DNA of 64,000 nt, taken from Chryseobacterium indicum. GTDB lineage: Bacteria > Bacteroidota > Bacteroidia > Flavobacteriales > Weeksellaceae. Under the pieces are notes generated by a model. It saw only the letters and a list, made by a program, of their open reading frames with translations, searched no databases and was not told the origin of the DNA. This document shows, piece by piece, positions 45,429 through 55,177 of the stretch. The stretch covers positions 1,116,001 to 1,180,000 of the forward strand of contig NZ_JACSGT010000001.1 of NCBI RefSeq assembly GCF_021504595.1. Reading direction: 5' to 3'. Position numbers and translations under genes: made by a program. Numbering within the stretch: position 1 is the first letter of the stretch; the number at the start of each line of letters is the position of its first letter.

Positions 45429-45842
45429 AATAAAAGAACACAACAGTTTTTTAAAAATCTTTGATTTTTATGCTTTTGCGGACTTTAATTATTTTGAAAC
45501 TGAACTTTATCATTATCTTTTGCGCCTTTTGTGGTTAAATTTCCCTGTCATTCTGAATGAAATTTTGCGAAGCATTATGCAATGAAGAATCTCTTAAAAA
45601 CGTTTTGTTTTGAGATTTTTCGACTCCACTTCGTTTCGCTCAAAATGATAGTGTTGCGGCTTAAGAAGGCTTTTTTTAAACCACAAAGTTAAATAATCGG
45701 CGTATTGTATGCAAGAACACAATAGTCTGTGAAAATCTTTGATTTTCTTGCGCCTTAAAGCTTTGAGATTAATAAAAATCTTGCGCCCTTGCGTTTTCCC
45801 AAAAGAATATTGTATTTTAAAAAGTTTAAACAAACTCGATAT
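45429..45842. other. Remainder of the split composite repeat and relatives
   Basis: This continues the repeat unit interrupted by the IS: the CTTTTGTGGTTAAATTTCCC boundary near 45523, the CTGTCATTCTGAATGAAA module near 45546 and a further partial unit to the stop of the next gene. No gene is supported. Confidence 0.65.
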
Positions 45843-46719
45843 TTAAATCAATCTCAAAGGTCTAACAATTTTAGCAATCTTTGAAATACCAAATAGCTCA
45901 TCTTTCTTTTTAAATTCCCACAAATCCGATGAAGAAGCAGAAGCCGAAATAATTAATCCAGGGAGTTTAGAAGTTAAAAATAAACTATGTTTTACATTTT
46001 TTATAGATGCATTCGCATCTGGTTTTAATTCCCATTGTAAACTTTGATCATCACTAATCCCAGGATTCACTTGCATTGTAAGCTCTCCATTTTGGTTGCA
46101 TTTCAATCCAAATTCCATGTTGTTAGCATTTTTCGCTTTACAAATAAGCTGATTTTTACTATTCAAATACCACAATTGGTGGTCTGCATCAATATTTGGC
46201 ATAAGCGTTACATTAATAACAGCGTGGCTCATGTCTGGAGCAAAATCTTGATGATGAATTGATAGAACTCTTTGGTTATCCAATTGAATCGTACTGTAAT
46301 TTATTGAATTTGAATGCCAAATGAGTTTATCGGTATTTAATTCTAAAGCTTCTAAATTCCAATTGTTCAATAGATTTACTTCTTTTACAAAAGCATCAAC
46401 AAGTTCTGAAATTGGTTGGTTCTCTTTATCTAACAATTGAAGTCTTTTATTAACCAGAGCTAATTTATCAACATTCGCATCTATTCCTTTTTCGTAAACA
46501 TTTTTTCCATTTGTCAGATGTTTTTATAATCAATTTGTTTTCGTCAAAACATAATTTATATTCACCATCTTGAGATTTTAAAAAGTCTTTTCTTGAGATA
46601 TAATTTTTATCTAACATCCGATAACCTTCATTAGCAGATATTAAAGTCCCCTTTTTTGTATTTGGTATTTTTGGTATGTATAGATCTTCAACAGGCATGA
46701 TTTTCCAATAGGATTTCAT
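45843..46719 (-). pseudogene. Frameshifted lectin-like hypothetical gene
   Basis: Two minus-strand frames join into one protein of about 290 aa. The first part (MKSYWKIMPVEDLYIPKIPN to TSDKWKK) ends near 46505; shifting frame at an A run continues as NVYEKGIDANVDKLALVNKR to the frame ending at 45843. The C-terminal half has repeats like DHQLWYLNSKNQLICKAK and SLQWELKPDANAS, which look like ricin-type (Q-x-W) lectin strands. No signal peptide is seen. A sequencing error or slippage in the A run is possible. Confidence 0.65.
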
Positions 46720-46760
46720 GGCCTCTGGGGTTATCTAAGTATTTTGGCGTAGTTCCCAGA

Positions 46761-47012
46761 ATGTATCATTCCGGCAACAAAAAAATAACAATTGGAAAAT
46801 GCAGGACGAGTAAAGGGTTTGTGAGAAGCATTTTATACGTTTGTTCGTCGAGTGCCATAAGATTCAACGCTCAATGCAAAGCTCTCTTTGAGCGGATTTT
46901 GGAAAAAGGGAAAGGCAAAAAAACAACCTTAATCGCTGTTTGCAACAAACTTTTAAGGCAAGCTTTTGGAATTATAAATAACAAACAAAAATATCAACCA
47001 AATTATATTTAA
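46761..47012 (+). pseudogene. C-terminal remnant of an IS110/IS116-type transposase
   Basis: The 83 codons (GKCRTSKGFVRSILYVCSSS, then FNAQCKALFERILEKGKGKK and TLIAVCNKLLRQAFGI) match the end of IS110-family transposases. The N-terminal DEDD domain is absent. The fragment abuts the broken end of the pseudogene at 47040. Confidence 0.75.
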
Positions 47013-47039
47013 AAAAAGAAAGAAATTAACTTTTAACAT

Positions 47040-47369
47040 TTGGAAAGTAACATAGGATGTTAAAGCTTGTGTTGCTGTGTGGTTTCCTAAGTTATCACCA
47101 TTGCCACTCAAACTCGTCCAAGCATTACCGTTATAAAAATAGAATCCTGCAGTGGCATCGGTTTGATAGATCATCAATCCTGTAGCTGGTGAAGCAATGA
47201 AATTGCGTTGTGCTTGTGTCATGCGTTGGATTAACACCCCTTTATTTTCGCTCTTCACTTATAATAATGCAGAAGGATGAGCTGTGGAACGATCTGTGTT
47301 AATAGAAACTGATTGTGCAGTTGCGTTTAAGGCGATAAGGCCAAATGCTAAAAAGAATAGTTTTTTCAT
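47040..47369 (-). pseudogene. Truncated secreted tail-fibre-like surface protein
   Basis: Starts at 47369 with a signal peptide (MKKLFFLAFGLIALNATAQS) and continues SVSINTDRSTAHPSALL. A TAA takes the place of the usual Asp codon, and then KSENKGVLIQRMTQAQRNFI, TGLMIYQTDATAGFYFYNGN and GNHTATQAL follow in the same frame. The remainder is lost at the IS110 remnant. Such proteins end in phage-fibre or adhesin domains in Chryseobacterium relatives. Confidence 0.8.
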
Positions 47370-47522
47370 ATATTTTATTTTTTTAAAATGGCACCAAGAA
47401 TGGTGATTCTTGATGCCGTTTTGGTTTTGTTTTTTGGTTAATTTAACCACACGATGGGAATCGAGTAGTAGCGGTGAATCAATCCGTAGATTAGGATTAA
47501 AATGAATATTAAATACGATTAA

Positions 47523-48803
47523 CTATCTGTTATTCATAATTTCAAAGCATACTTTCAGGACGTCATTGCCTGCTTCTTCCCAAAAATCCCCATTTAAGAT
47601 ATTTACTATTTTACCATGTTGATTTGGTTTAAAAAGACCTTCTCGTGCATGACCCCATCCTGATAATCGCGGATTGATTTCTTTAGCATATGTTTTAACG
47701 CTTGTGTAACTTTGTGTTACAGCTTTAATACCCCCAATAATACCATCATCAGGAGTTAAAGTCCAATTTAAAAGAAATAATTTATCCTCTCTGAATGATT
47801 TAAAATACTCAATTTGTTTCTCGTACATTGTCGTATAATACTTAGTATCTGAATATTCATCAAAAACACAAGAACCGAAAGTTTTCCTTGTAAAAAAGTC
47901 AGAAATAGAATAATTTGTTACAGTTAATCTTGTAAATTCTTCATCACCAACATCTAATAAAAATATAATCTTGCCTCTGACATCTGAGAGTTTTAAGCTT
48001 CCAAGATTTTTGCCATTCGGTAATTTATGAATATACCCATCTAATTTTTCAATTATATAATTTAATAAATCAATTTTGACAGAATCATTAAAATCTTTAA
48101 AATGTGTTAGTCCAATAATAACAGTTTCCATGTTCCCGTTAGGATGCTCAAAAAAACTTTTGATATCATTCAAAATATCTTTAATTAATGGACCAGTTGC
48201 AGCTCCGTGATATGCATAAAATCGATTCTCTCCACTATTCTTGGACCAATACTGTGGTCTCAAGTCAAAATATCGAATCCCAAAATCAAGTTGCTCTCTA
48301 AAATTCTTTGACTGGGTTAATGCTAAACCGGGTGCATATTTTTGTGTTGTAAAATACATTCCGGCATCATGACTTCCAGGCATACAGATGTCTTTCAATC
48401 TCAATGAATCATTTAATGCACTCATCCATCGTTGGCTATTGATAACAAAAACAAGTTTATCATTTTTATCATACAAACAAATAGCCCCAGAATTTTCTAA
48501 TTTTAATTTATGAGCCAATGTGTTTTCAGTACTTGAAGCCCACTTTGGATTTTTACGATTGGTTCCATTTTCATATAAAACAAAATTGCCGTCTTCTTGA
48601 AATACTGCTGCTTCAACTTTTGAATTTTGAGTATTTGAAGCAAAAACTGGGAATGGTTCTTTTGAACTCATGTCATATAAAACCAAATTTCCATCGTGTT
48701 TTTGAAGAACTAATTCGTATAAACCATTCTCAGAGATAAGTTTGTTTTCCGAGCTTTCGTTTCTCCACAATGATTGTCCTGTAAGTAATATATTTTTATT
48801 CAT
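47523..48803 (-). CDS. B-lectin / PI-PLC X-domain protein
   Basis: 426 aa from MNKNILLTGQSLWRNESSEN; a frame 19 codons longer overlaps the neighbour and is rejected. Residues 1-110 form a bulb-type (D-mannose) lectin domain (YELVLQKHDGNLVLYDM, then VFQEDGNFVLYENG). From about 120 a PI-PLC X domain follows: DICMPGSHDAGM and FYAYHGAATG hold the two catalytic histidines, and FREQLDFGIRYFDLRP is conserved. It would cleave phosphatidylinositol-type lipids or GPI anchors. No signal peptide is evident. It lies 25 bp after the tail-collar gene and was probably deployed with it. Confidence 0.85.
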   Translation of the reverse strand: MNKNILLTGQSLWRNESSENKLISENGLYELVLQKHDGNLVLYDMSSKEPFPVFASNTQNSKVEAAVFQEDGNFVLYENGTNRKNPKWASSTENTLAHKLKLENSGAICLYDKNDKLVFVINSQRWMSALNDSLRLKDICMPGSHDAGMYFTTQKYAPGLALTQSKNFREQLDFGIRYFDLRPQYWSKNSGENRFYAYHGAATGPLIKDILNDIKSFFEHPNGNMETVIIGLTHFKDFNDSVKIDLLNYIIEKLDGYIHKLPNGKNLGSLKLSDVRGKIIFLLDVGDEEFTRLTVTNYSISDFFTRKTFGSCVFDEYSDTKYYTTMYEKQIEYFKSFREDKLFLLNWTLTPDDGIIGGIKAVTQSYTSVKTYAKEINPRLSGWGHAREGLFKPNQHGKIVNILNGDFWEEAGNDVLKVCFEIMNNR

Positions 48804-48828
48804 GATGAATTGTTTTAAGATTTTAATT

Positions 48829-49494
48829 TTAAGGTCTTGGTGGATATACCCCCTCAACACAAATAATGAAATTGATACCTAAAGAAGGTTGTAAATTATT
48901 TATAGGCAAAGGATTAGCTCCTGAATCTTTGTTAACAGATACATTTACAGAACCTCCATTTAAAGATACTGGCAAATTTGCAGTAAAATTAATTGGTAAA
49001 TTTGCAGTTAACGGCTTCATAAATTTCCCTGGTTCTGCTGAGGTTGCATAAATATTTGGAGTTGATAAATCCATTGCCATAACATTATTTTCTGGAGTAG
49101 TACTATCAGCATTTGTTGAACAAGGTACAGGTATAGTTGCATTCACAGTTGTTGAAATACTTCCAGATGCATTTCCATTCAAATTACTCAAATCAACACT
49201 TCCTTTTAATGTTGGAATATTATTGACTGAAATCAAATTACGTTCAACACCAAATTTATTACCAGCATTTACATAACTTGAAATTCCATCCCCAGTTCCT
49301 GTACCAACAGGTACTCTACCTCGTAAATCAGGTAAAGCAAAGGTTGTTTTCCCATCACCTCCGTAAGTTGTACCTAAAATTGAAAATAATGCTTGGTTTT
49401 GATTGATTGGCAGTAATTGACCATGACAAAATGCATACCCATGCGGAGCAAAATTACCCGCAAATAGTTTGATTGTTCCCATTAATTCTTCCAT
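48829..49494 (-). CDS. Phage tail collar domain protein (MdpB-like)
   Basis: 221 aa. MGTIKLFAGNFAPHGYAFCH, GQLLPINQNQALFSILGTTY and FALPDLRGRVPVGTGTG are the signature of the tail-collar family that includes the microcystin-dependent protein. A variable strand-rich part follows, and the end INFIICVEGVYPPRP is also typical. Its role in non-phage settings is unclear; it may be a surface fibre or adhesin. It sits between the collagen-like protein gene and the PI-PLC gene. Confidence 0.88.
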   Translation of the reverse strand: MEELMGTIKLFAGNFAPHGYAFCHGQLLPINQNQALFSILGTTYGGDGKTTFALPDLRGRVPVGTGTGDGISSYVNAGNKFGVERNLISVNNIPTLKGSVDLSNLNGNASGSISTTVNATIPVPCSTNADSTTPENNVMAMDLSTPNIYATSAEPGKFMKPLTANLPINFTANLPVSLNGGSVNVSVNKDSGANPLPINNLQPSLGINFIICVEGVYPPRP

Positions 49495-49526
49495 AATTGT
49501 TATTTTATTTAGTTAGTATTTATCTT

Positions 49527-50849
49527 TTACATTTTAAATATCATGAACTTACAAGTACCATTCGTACTTAAGCCTTGACTGAGGGTACCTGAATTCGCTG
49601 TTAAACCTTTGATATTTATAGTTTGTCCTGCAGTTAAATACATCATTACAGATGTAAATCCTTTTCCTTTTACCCCAGATGGGAAATTTCCGGGATTGGC
49701 TACTGGATAATCTGTAAGCATTGTATTTATACCTGTTATACCTGCATTATCAAAATCCACAAACAAAAACTGATTGGGTGTTTGGCTAGGATTTGATGCG
49801 TCTGGGGTACGAACAGTTGCTTGTATACAATATACTCCTGATTGATTTACTGTGAAAGTATTGGTAGCTGTATTATAGCTTCCAAAAGTAGTGTTCGAGG
49901 TAACAACATTATCAAAAGTTACCAAATCACCTGTATTTACTCCATTAGCTAATGCTAAAACTTGAGGATTAGTAGTTTTTGTAGCAATCAAAGCTACTTG
50001 TGCACCACTTCCTCCTGCACTTGGTGTTTGCCAAGTACCATCACCTCGTAAAAAAGTGGTATTGTCGGCTGTGCCAGAACCCAAACGTGCAGTTGGTACG
50101 GTACCACTAGCAAGAGCTGAAGCATTTAAGCTAGTAAGGCTTGCTCCGCTCGAAGTCCAAGAAGCCGTTGTACCATCGGTAGTTAATACTCTGCCTGCAT
50201 TACCTGTTTGCGTAGGTAAAGAACTACCCCCTGCATTTGGCGTTACCCATTGTGTATTATAATCAGTACCATTTACTTTGGCTAATACTTGACCTGTAGT
50301 TCCTCCAGTTGGTACCCCTTGTCCGTTAGTTCCTGCTGGACCCGCTGGACCTTGTGGTCCCATTGGACCTGTCGCTCCCGTTGCACCAGTAGCACCGTTA
50401 CTTCCATTACAAACATATTTGGTGTCCGAAATTTCATTAGTGCCCAGTGTATTATCTCCGTTGAGATCTACGCCGCTTTCTACTTTTATGCCTCCATTGG
50501 CACAATTGGCTCCTGCTGGCTCGGCGGTGGTTTTTACCAAGGCATTTTTGCCGTTTACTCCTGTGCCTCCGCTTCCCCCAAAATTGGCTACAGCACTTCC
50601 AGATACGCTCCCATCATCATTTACCGTAAGCAGATTAGTACCATCGCTGTTTTCCAGTTTTAGTGCTTGTGTAGCACTGGTGTTTCCATTTCCTTTTACA
50701 TGAAGGGTAGCAGTAGGTGTAATGGTATTTATTCCTACGTTGCCTGCTTGTGCAGCTGCCTTACTTCCTAGGCATAATGTACAGGCTATTACGGATAATT
50801 TCAGTACGGCTACGCTTGTCTTCATCATGGGTACTTTTTTCTTTTTCAT
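49527..50849 (-). CDS. Secreted collagen-like protein with C1q/jelly-roll-like end
   Basis: 440 aa. A signal peptide (to about residue 35, SKAAAQ) precedes GNVGINTITPTATLHVKGNG, a short Gly-X-Y collagen stretch (GATGPMGPQGPAGPAGTNGQ) and a C-terminal ~130-residue beta domain (LVTFDNVVTSNTTFGSYN, then FTVNQSGVYCIQATVRTP) like C1q/TNF-type trimeric heads. It probably forms a trimeric surface fibre. Same operon direction as the collar and PI-PLC genes, 32 bp before the collar gene. Confidence 0.85.
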   Translation of the reverse strand: MKKKKVPMMKTSVAVLKLSVIACTLCLGSKAAAQAGNVGINTITPTATLHVKGNGNTSATQALKLENSDGTNLLTVNDDGSVSGSAVANFGGSGGTGVNGKNALVKTTAEPAGANCANGGIKVESGVDLNGDNTLGTNEISDTKYVCNGSNGATGATGATGPMGPQGPAGPAGTNGQGVPTGGTTGQVLAKVNGTDYNTQWVTPNAGGSSLPTQTGNAGRVLTTDGTTASWTSSGASLTSLNASALASGTVPTARLGSGTADNTTFLRGDGTWQTPSAGGSGAQVALIATKTTNPQVLALANGVNTGDLVTFDNVVTSNTTFGSYNTATNTFTVNQSGVYCIQATVRTPDASNPSQTPNQFLFVDFDNAGITGINTMLTDYPVANPGNFPSGVKGKGFTSVMMYLTAGQTINIKGLTANSGTLSQGLSTNGTCKFMIFKM

Positions 50850-51252
50850 TCTTATTAAATACTTAATTAACTATTGATATTATTTTTTGTGCTGTAAAAT
50901 TTCAATAACTTCTTTTAAGTTTTCATCTGTGAGAGGAATGTTATTTTATATACAAGTTGTTATGGCATTTTTTTTCCAGATCCTAATATTTTCCATACCG
51001 AAATTATTTTCCTAAGAAATAGTAGTTTCATTGCTTCATTTTTTTTGTCAAATGTATTTTTTAATGATTAATAAATCTGGAAAACAGCGGGTAGTTGGCG
51101 GGTAGTTGTGCGATATCCATCAGATAATCTGTTGTTAAAATATTGATTATCAGTTTCGCTTATTTGTAAATATGTATGCAGAAAGTTTTGAAAAAAGCGG
51201 TTATTACTAATTAAGATATACGAACAAAGTGTATCTTACTATAAAATATTTG
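50850..51252. other. Intergenic stretch between divergent genes
   Basis: AT-rich. A short minus-strand run coding for IPLTDENLKEVIEILQHKK near 50886-50946 looks like the tail of a lost gene. Otherwise I see only promoter-like sequence. Confidence 0.45.
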
Positions 51253-51260
51253 TATTTTTG
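51253..51260 (+). promoter_or_regulatory. -7 box of the TPR-LuxR regulator gene
   Basis: TATTTTTG fits TAnnTTTG. It lies downstream of a GTG at 51229 that opens the frame, so translation must begin later, at the ATG 51325. Confidence 0.55.
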
Positions 51261-51324
51261 TGGGCTTTTAAGGGCAAAAGGTCTGCTTCTACAAAACACA
51301 CAAAATGAAAAAACTATAACAAAA

Positions 51325-52542
51325 ATGATATTACCAAAAATTTATTATTGTTTATTCCTATTTTTAAGCATCTCTTTTCGTGTTTTTGCTCAGCCAGAAT
51401 CTATAAAACAGCTAGAAAAAGAAGTGGTTGCTAATAATGATAATTCTAAGTATGTAGAATCAATAGTACTTATTTCAAAATTTATAGACAATCCTTCTAC
51501 TACGCCTTATGAAAGGTATCATGCTTATTTGCTGAAATCTTATACTTACAAAAGACTTTATGACTATACTCACGTAGAACAAAATCTAAATTTTGCCCTA
51601 AAAGAAGGGCTGAATAGTGAGCATAAAAATGAGGTAATGAGTAACATAAGAGCAGAAAAATCTTTTGCGTATTTTGATACTCATCAATATGAAAAGGCAC
51701 TTCTTGTAATGAACGAACTTAAAAAAGATAACTATGCCTATTTGCCACCTACTACAAAGGCATGGGTAATTATGCAGGAAGGCTACATCTATATGCTTCA
51801 CAAAAATTATTCAGAAGCCGAAAAAAAATATGATGGTGCGATCGCCATATTAGAAAAAGAAGAACCTTCTAACTTACCTAATGTATATGGAAAAAAAATA
51901 GAGATGTACCATATCATGAAATTGTATGATAAACGAAACGAGCTCTTTGAAAAAGCATTGGCAAATACCAAAAAATATCATAAAATAAAATATGAAATCT
52001 ACCTTTATGAAGTTTTAGCCAAAGCTTGTAAAAAAAGTGGGGACTATGATAGAGCAATGCAGGCACAAAAGAAATTTGATTCTCTTGGAGAGTACTATGA
52101 TTCTAATAATAATTTAGGGAAAATTGGAATTGTTGAAAATAAATTGGAAATAGAGAAGAGAATTCTAAACGAAAAAGAGCATAAAAAATATGGACGCATT
52201 CTATACGTTGTAATTTTCTCACTTGCAGCATTACTTCTATTGCTATATATGTTGTATAAAGCTAATAAAGCAAAGAGAAAAGCAGCAGAAAATGAAAACA
52301 AAAAAATTTACTCTGAAATTGAAAAATACACTAAGCAGCTCGATGAGAAAGGGAATTCTACTTTAGATATTTCTCAGTATAATTTAACTGAAAGACAAAT
52401 TGAAATTATTGAACTTGTAAAAAAAGGAAAATCTAACAAAGAAATTGCTGCCCAACTCTATATCTCGGAAAATACAGTAAAATATCACTTAAAAATTATC
52501 TACACCCAATTAAATATAAGCCATCGCTCTTTTATAAAATAA
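51325..52542 (+). CDS. TPR-containing, membrane-anchored LuxR-type regulator
   Basis: 405 aa from MILPKIYYCLFLFLSISFRV, a signal peptide ending FAQ. TPR-like helical repeats fill the periplasmic part (about 25-290). A membrane helix (YGRILYVVIFSLAALLLLLY, about 302-322), a coiled coil and a C-terminal LuxR HTH follow (LTERQIEIIELVKKGKSNKE, then NTVKYHLKIIYTQLNIS). This layout, sensor outside and DNA-binding domain inside, is common in Flavobacteriia. It may control the divergent surface-protein genes; this is inferred from position. Confidence 0.85.
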   Translation: MILPKIYYCLFLFLSISFRVFAQPESIKQLEKEVVANNDNSKYVESIVLISKFIDNPSTTPYERYHAYLLKSYTYKRLYDYTHVEQNLNFALKEGLNSEHKNEVMSNIRAEKSFAYFDTHQYEKALLVMNELKKDNYAYLPPTTKAWVIMQEGYIYMLHKNYSEAEKKYDGAIAILEKEEPSNLPNVYGKKIEMYHIMKLYDKRNELFEKALANTKKYHKIKYEIYLYEVLAKACKKSGDYDRAMQAQKKFDSLGEYYDSNNNLGKIGIVENKLEIEKRILNEKEHKKYGRILYVVIFSLAALLLLLYMLYKANKAKRKAAENENKKIYSEIEKYTKQLDEKGNSTLDISQYNLTERQIEIIELVKKGKSNKEIAAQLYISENTVKYHLKIIYTQLNISHRSFIK

Positions 52543-52569
52543 GATCTAAAAAATATGTTTGCTTCAGAA

Positions 52570-53985
52570 CAAGTTTTGCAGATATACCATGAATATCAGA
52601 ACGCATTAGTCTATGAAAATCTTTGATTTTCTTCTATGTTATCTTTTTTTAAAGAAATTAATGTAAAAAAACTTATGTGACTTATGTGTTATATCTAAAA
52701 AAAACTGTCATTCTGAATGAAATTTTGCGAAGCATTATGCAATGAAGAATCTCTTAGTCTTATGTATTTTTAGATTTTTCGACTCTACTTGATGCTAAAA
52801 TGACAGTTGAAGATTGAATGTAAGATTTTTTTTCAAACACATAAGTCACATAAGATTTTAAATAATCAGCGTATCATATGCAAGAACACATTAGTTTTTA
52901 AAAATCTTTGATTTTCTTCTTATGTGATCTTATTTTAAAGAAATTAATGTAAAAAAACTTATGTGACTTATGTGTTATATCTAAAAAAAAACTGTCATTC
53001 TGAATGAAATTTTGCGAAGCAATATGCAATGAAGAATCTCTTAGTCTTATGTATTTTTAGATTTTTCGACCCCACTTGATTGCTAAAATGACAGTTGAAG
53101 ATTGAATGTAAGATTTTTTTTCAAACACATAAGTCACATAAGATTTTAAATAATCAGCGTATCATATGCAAGAACACATTAGTTTTTAAAAATCTTTGAT
53201 TTTCTTCTTATGTGATCTTATTTTAAAGAAATTAATGTAAAAAAACTTATGTGACTTATGTGTTATATCTAAAAAAAAACTGTCATTCTGAATGAAATTT
53301 TGCGAAGCAATATGCAATGAAGAATCTCTTAGTCTTATGTATTTTTAGATTTTTCGACCCCACTTGATTGCTAAAATGACAGTTGAATATTGAATGTAAG
53401 ATTTTTTTTCAAACACATAAGTCACATAAGATTTTAAATAATCAGCGTATCATATGCAAGAACACATTAGTTTTTAAAAATCTTTGATTTTCTTCTTATG
53501 TGATCTTATTTTAAAGAAATTAATGTAAAAAAACTTATGTGACTTATGTGTTATATCTAAAAAAAAACTGTCATTCTGAATGAAATTTTGCGAAGCAATA
53601 TGCAATGAAGAATCTCTTAGTCTTATGTATTTTTAGATTTTTCGACCCCACTTGATTGCTAAAATGACAGTTGAATATTGAATGTAAGATTTTTTTTCAA
53701 ACACATAAGTCACATAAGATTTTAAATAATCAGCGTATCATATGCAAGAACACATTAGTTTTTAAAAATCTTTGATTTTCTTCTTATGTGATCTTATTTT
53801 AAAGAAATTAATGTAAAAAAACTTATGTGACTTATGTGTTATATCTAAAAAAAACTGTCATTCTGAATGAAATTTTGCGAAGCAATATGCAATGAAGAAT
53901 CTCTTAGTCTTATGTATTTTTAGATTTTTCGACCCCACTTGATGCTAAAATGACAGTTGAAGATTGAATGTAAGATTTTTTTAAA
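52570..53985. repeat. Tandem array of a 287-288-bp repeat, five near-identical copies
   Basis: CTGTCATTCTGAATGAAATT begins at 52705, 52992, 53280, 53568 and 53855, a period of 287 or 288 bp. Each unit holds a CTGTCATT ... AAATGACAG inverted repeat and a CACATAAGTCACATAAGA ... CTTATGTGACTTATGTG inverted repeat. Units differ at only a few bases. No gene is supported; the flanks (to about 54150) merge into the 44-kb repeat type. Confidence 0.88.
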
Positions 53986-54169
53986 CACATAAGTCACAAA
54001 AGCTTTTGATGCATTTTTAAAAGTTAACAAGCGTAAGAATAAAAGCACACAACAGTTTTTAAAAATCTTTGATTTTTATGCTTTTTGAGTTCTTTAATTA
54101 TTGTGAAATTGAACTTTATCATTATCTTCTGCGCCTTTTGTGGTTAAATTTCCCCCAAATTCCGGATAG

Positions 54170-54203
54170 TTGGGAAGAATTGTCATTTAATATAGTAAAT
54201 TTG
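54170..54203 (+). promoter_or_regulatory. Promoter of the XRE-cupin regulator gene
   Basis: TTG (54170-54172) and TAAATTTG (54196-54203) are 23 bp apart, the same spacing as at typA. TGCATAT at 54208-54214, close to the expected start site, equals a half-site of the palindrome at 54973-54989, which suggests autoregulation. Confidence 0.6.
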
Positions 54204-54244
54204 CTTCTGCATATAATAACCGGATCTGGCTAACTGTAAATGAT

Positions 54245-54814
54245 ATGAATGATTTTTTAATAGGCATTGGAAAAAGACTGAAAGACATCAGAAAAAAAAA
54301 TAATTTAACCATTAACGAATTAGCTTTCAGAGCCAATGTAAGCAACGGACTTGTTTCCAGAATAGAAAACGGCAGAACGATTCCTTCGCTTCCCGTGCTG
54401 TTGGATTTAATCCAGTCTCTGGAAATTGATGCAAGTTACTTTTTTGAAGGGGTTGAGAAAAAATCAAATGCCAAATTCATTTATCTGCCTAAAGAAAACC
54501 AGCAGCTTATTGAAAAAGAAGTGGAAGCCGAAGGGTTTAAATACATGCATATCTTCAGCAAAAGCCTTCATTCTTTAGGTTTTGAAGCGGTTTTGCTTAC
54601 GCTTGAACCCAATGCCAAAAGAGAAAAAGTAATTACCGATGCATGGGAATTCAAATATATTCTGAAAGGAGAAGTGAAATATCTGATCGATAATGAAGAA
54701 GTGATATTAAAAGAAGGAGACTCCCTTTATTTTAACGGAAAATTCCCGCACGTTCCGGTGAGCATCAGTAATGAAAGCTGCATTATGTTGGTTTTATATT
54801 TTTACTCAGGATAA
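54245..54814 (+). CDS. XRE-family regulator with cupin sensor domain
   Basis: 189 aa. An N-terminal XRE helix-turn-helix (GKRLKDIRKKNNLTINELAF, then SNGLVSRIENGRTIPS, residues ~8-55) and a C-terminal cupin (AWEFKYILKGEVKYLIDNEE, then LKEGDSLYFNGKFPHVPVS, ~115-185). Such regulators bind a small molecule in the cupin and control adjacent catabolic genes. It lies directly upstream of, and in line with, the receptor-to-hydrolase operon, so it is probably the phosphonate-responsive controller. Confidence 0.88.
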   Translation: MNDFLIGIGKRLKDIRKKNNLTINELAFRANVSNGLVSRIENGRTIPSLPVLLDLIQSLEIDASYFFEGVEKKSNAKFIYLPKENQQLIEKEVEAEGFKYMHIFSKSLHSLGFEAVLLTLEPNAKREKVITDAWEFKYILKGEVKYLIDNEEVILKEGDSLYFNGKFPHVPVSISNESCIMLVLYFYSG

Positions 54815-55177
54815 ATTTTACATCTCTTTTTTAATTGTTTATTTACAAATATTCAATTATTATTTTTCATAAAAGTTTACAAATACGCAACTTTCTGTTT
54901 TTTATCAAATCCTTCTGATTTAACTTTAAATTAATCTTTGGGCGTTTGTTTTTTTGAAAATTTTATTAAACAAATATGCATTGCATATTGTGTCATATCC
55001 TTTAAAATACCTATCAACACTCATTTTTTTCATTATTACTAAAGAAATCATTCCTTTTTGGAGGTAAAACTAAGGTAACAAATCTGCTTCATTTATTAAA
55101 CATTACTTAATATAAAATAGTTACATATATTAAAATTATTGACTTGTTTTGCGATATAAATTTAATATATGTAAACA
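54815..55177. other. Regulatory region of the phosphonate-type operon
   Basis: 363 bp, very AT-rich, with the 17-bp palindrome at 54973-54989 as its only striking feature. I cannot place a convincing TAnnTTTG box for the receptor gene. Confidence 0.5.
54973..54989. promoter_or_regulatory. 17-bp palindrome, candidate operator
   Basis: AATATGCA-T-TGCATATT is a perfect inverted repeat around one central base. It lies about 190 bp before the receptor gene and shares TGCATAT with the XRE promoter region. Confidence 0.5.

Noticed and set aside
52570..53985. Possible CRISPR array
   Set aside because: The 288-bp units are repeated in full with no variable spacers and there are no cas genes.
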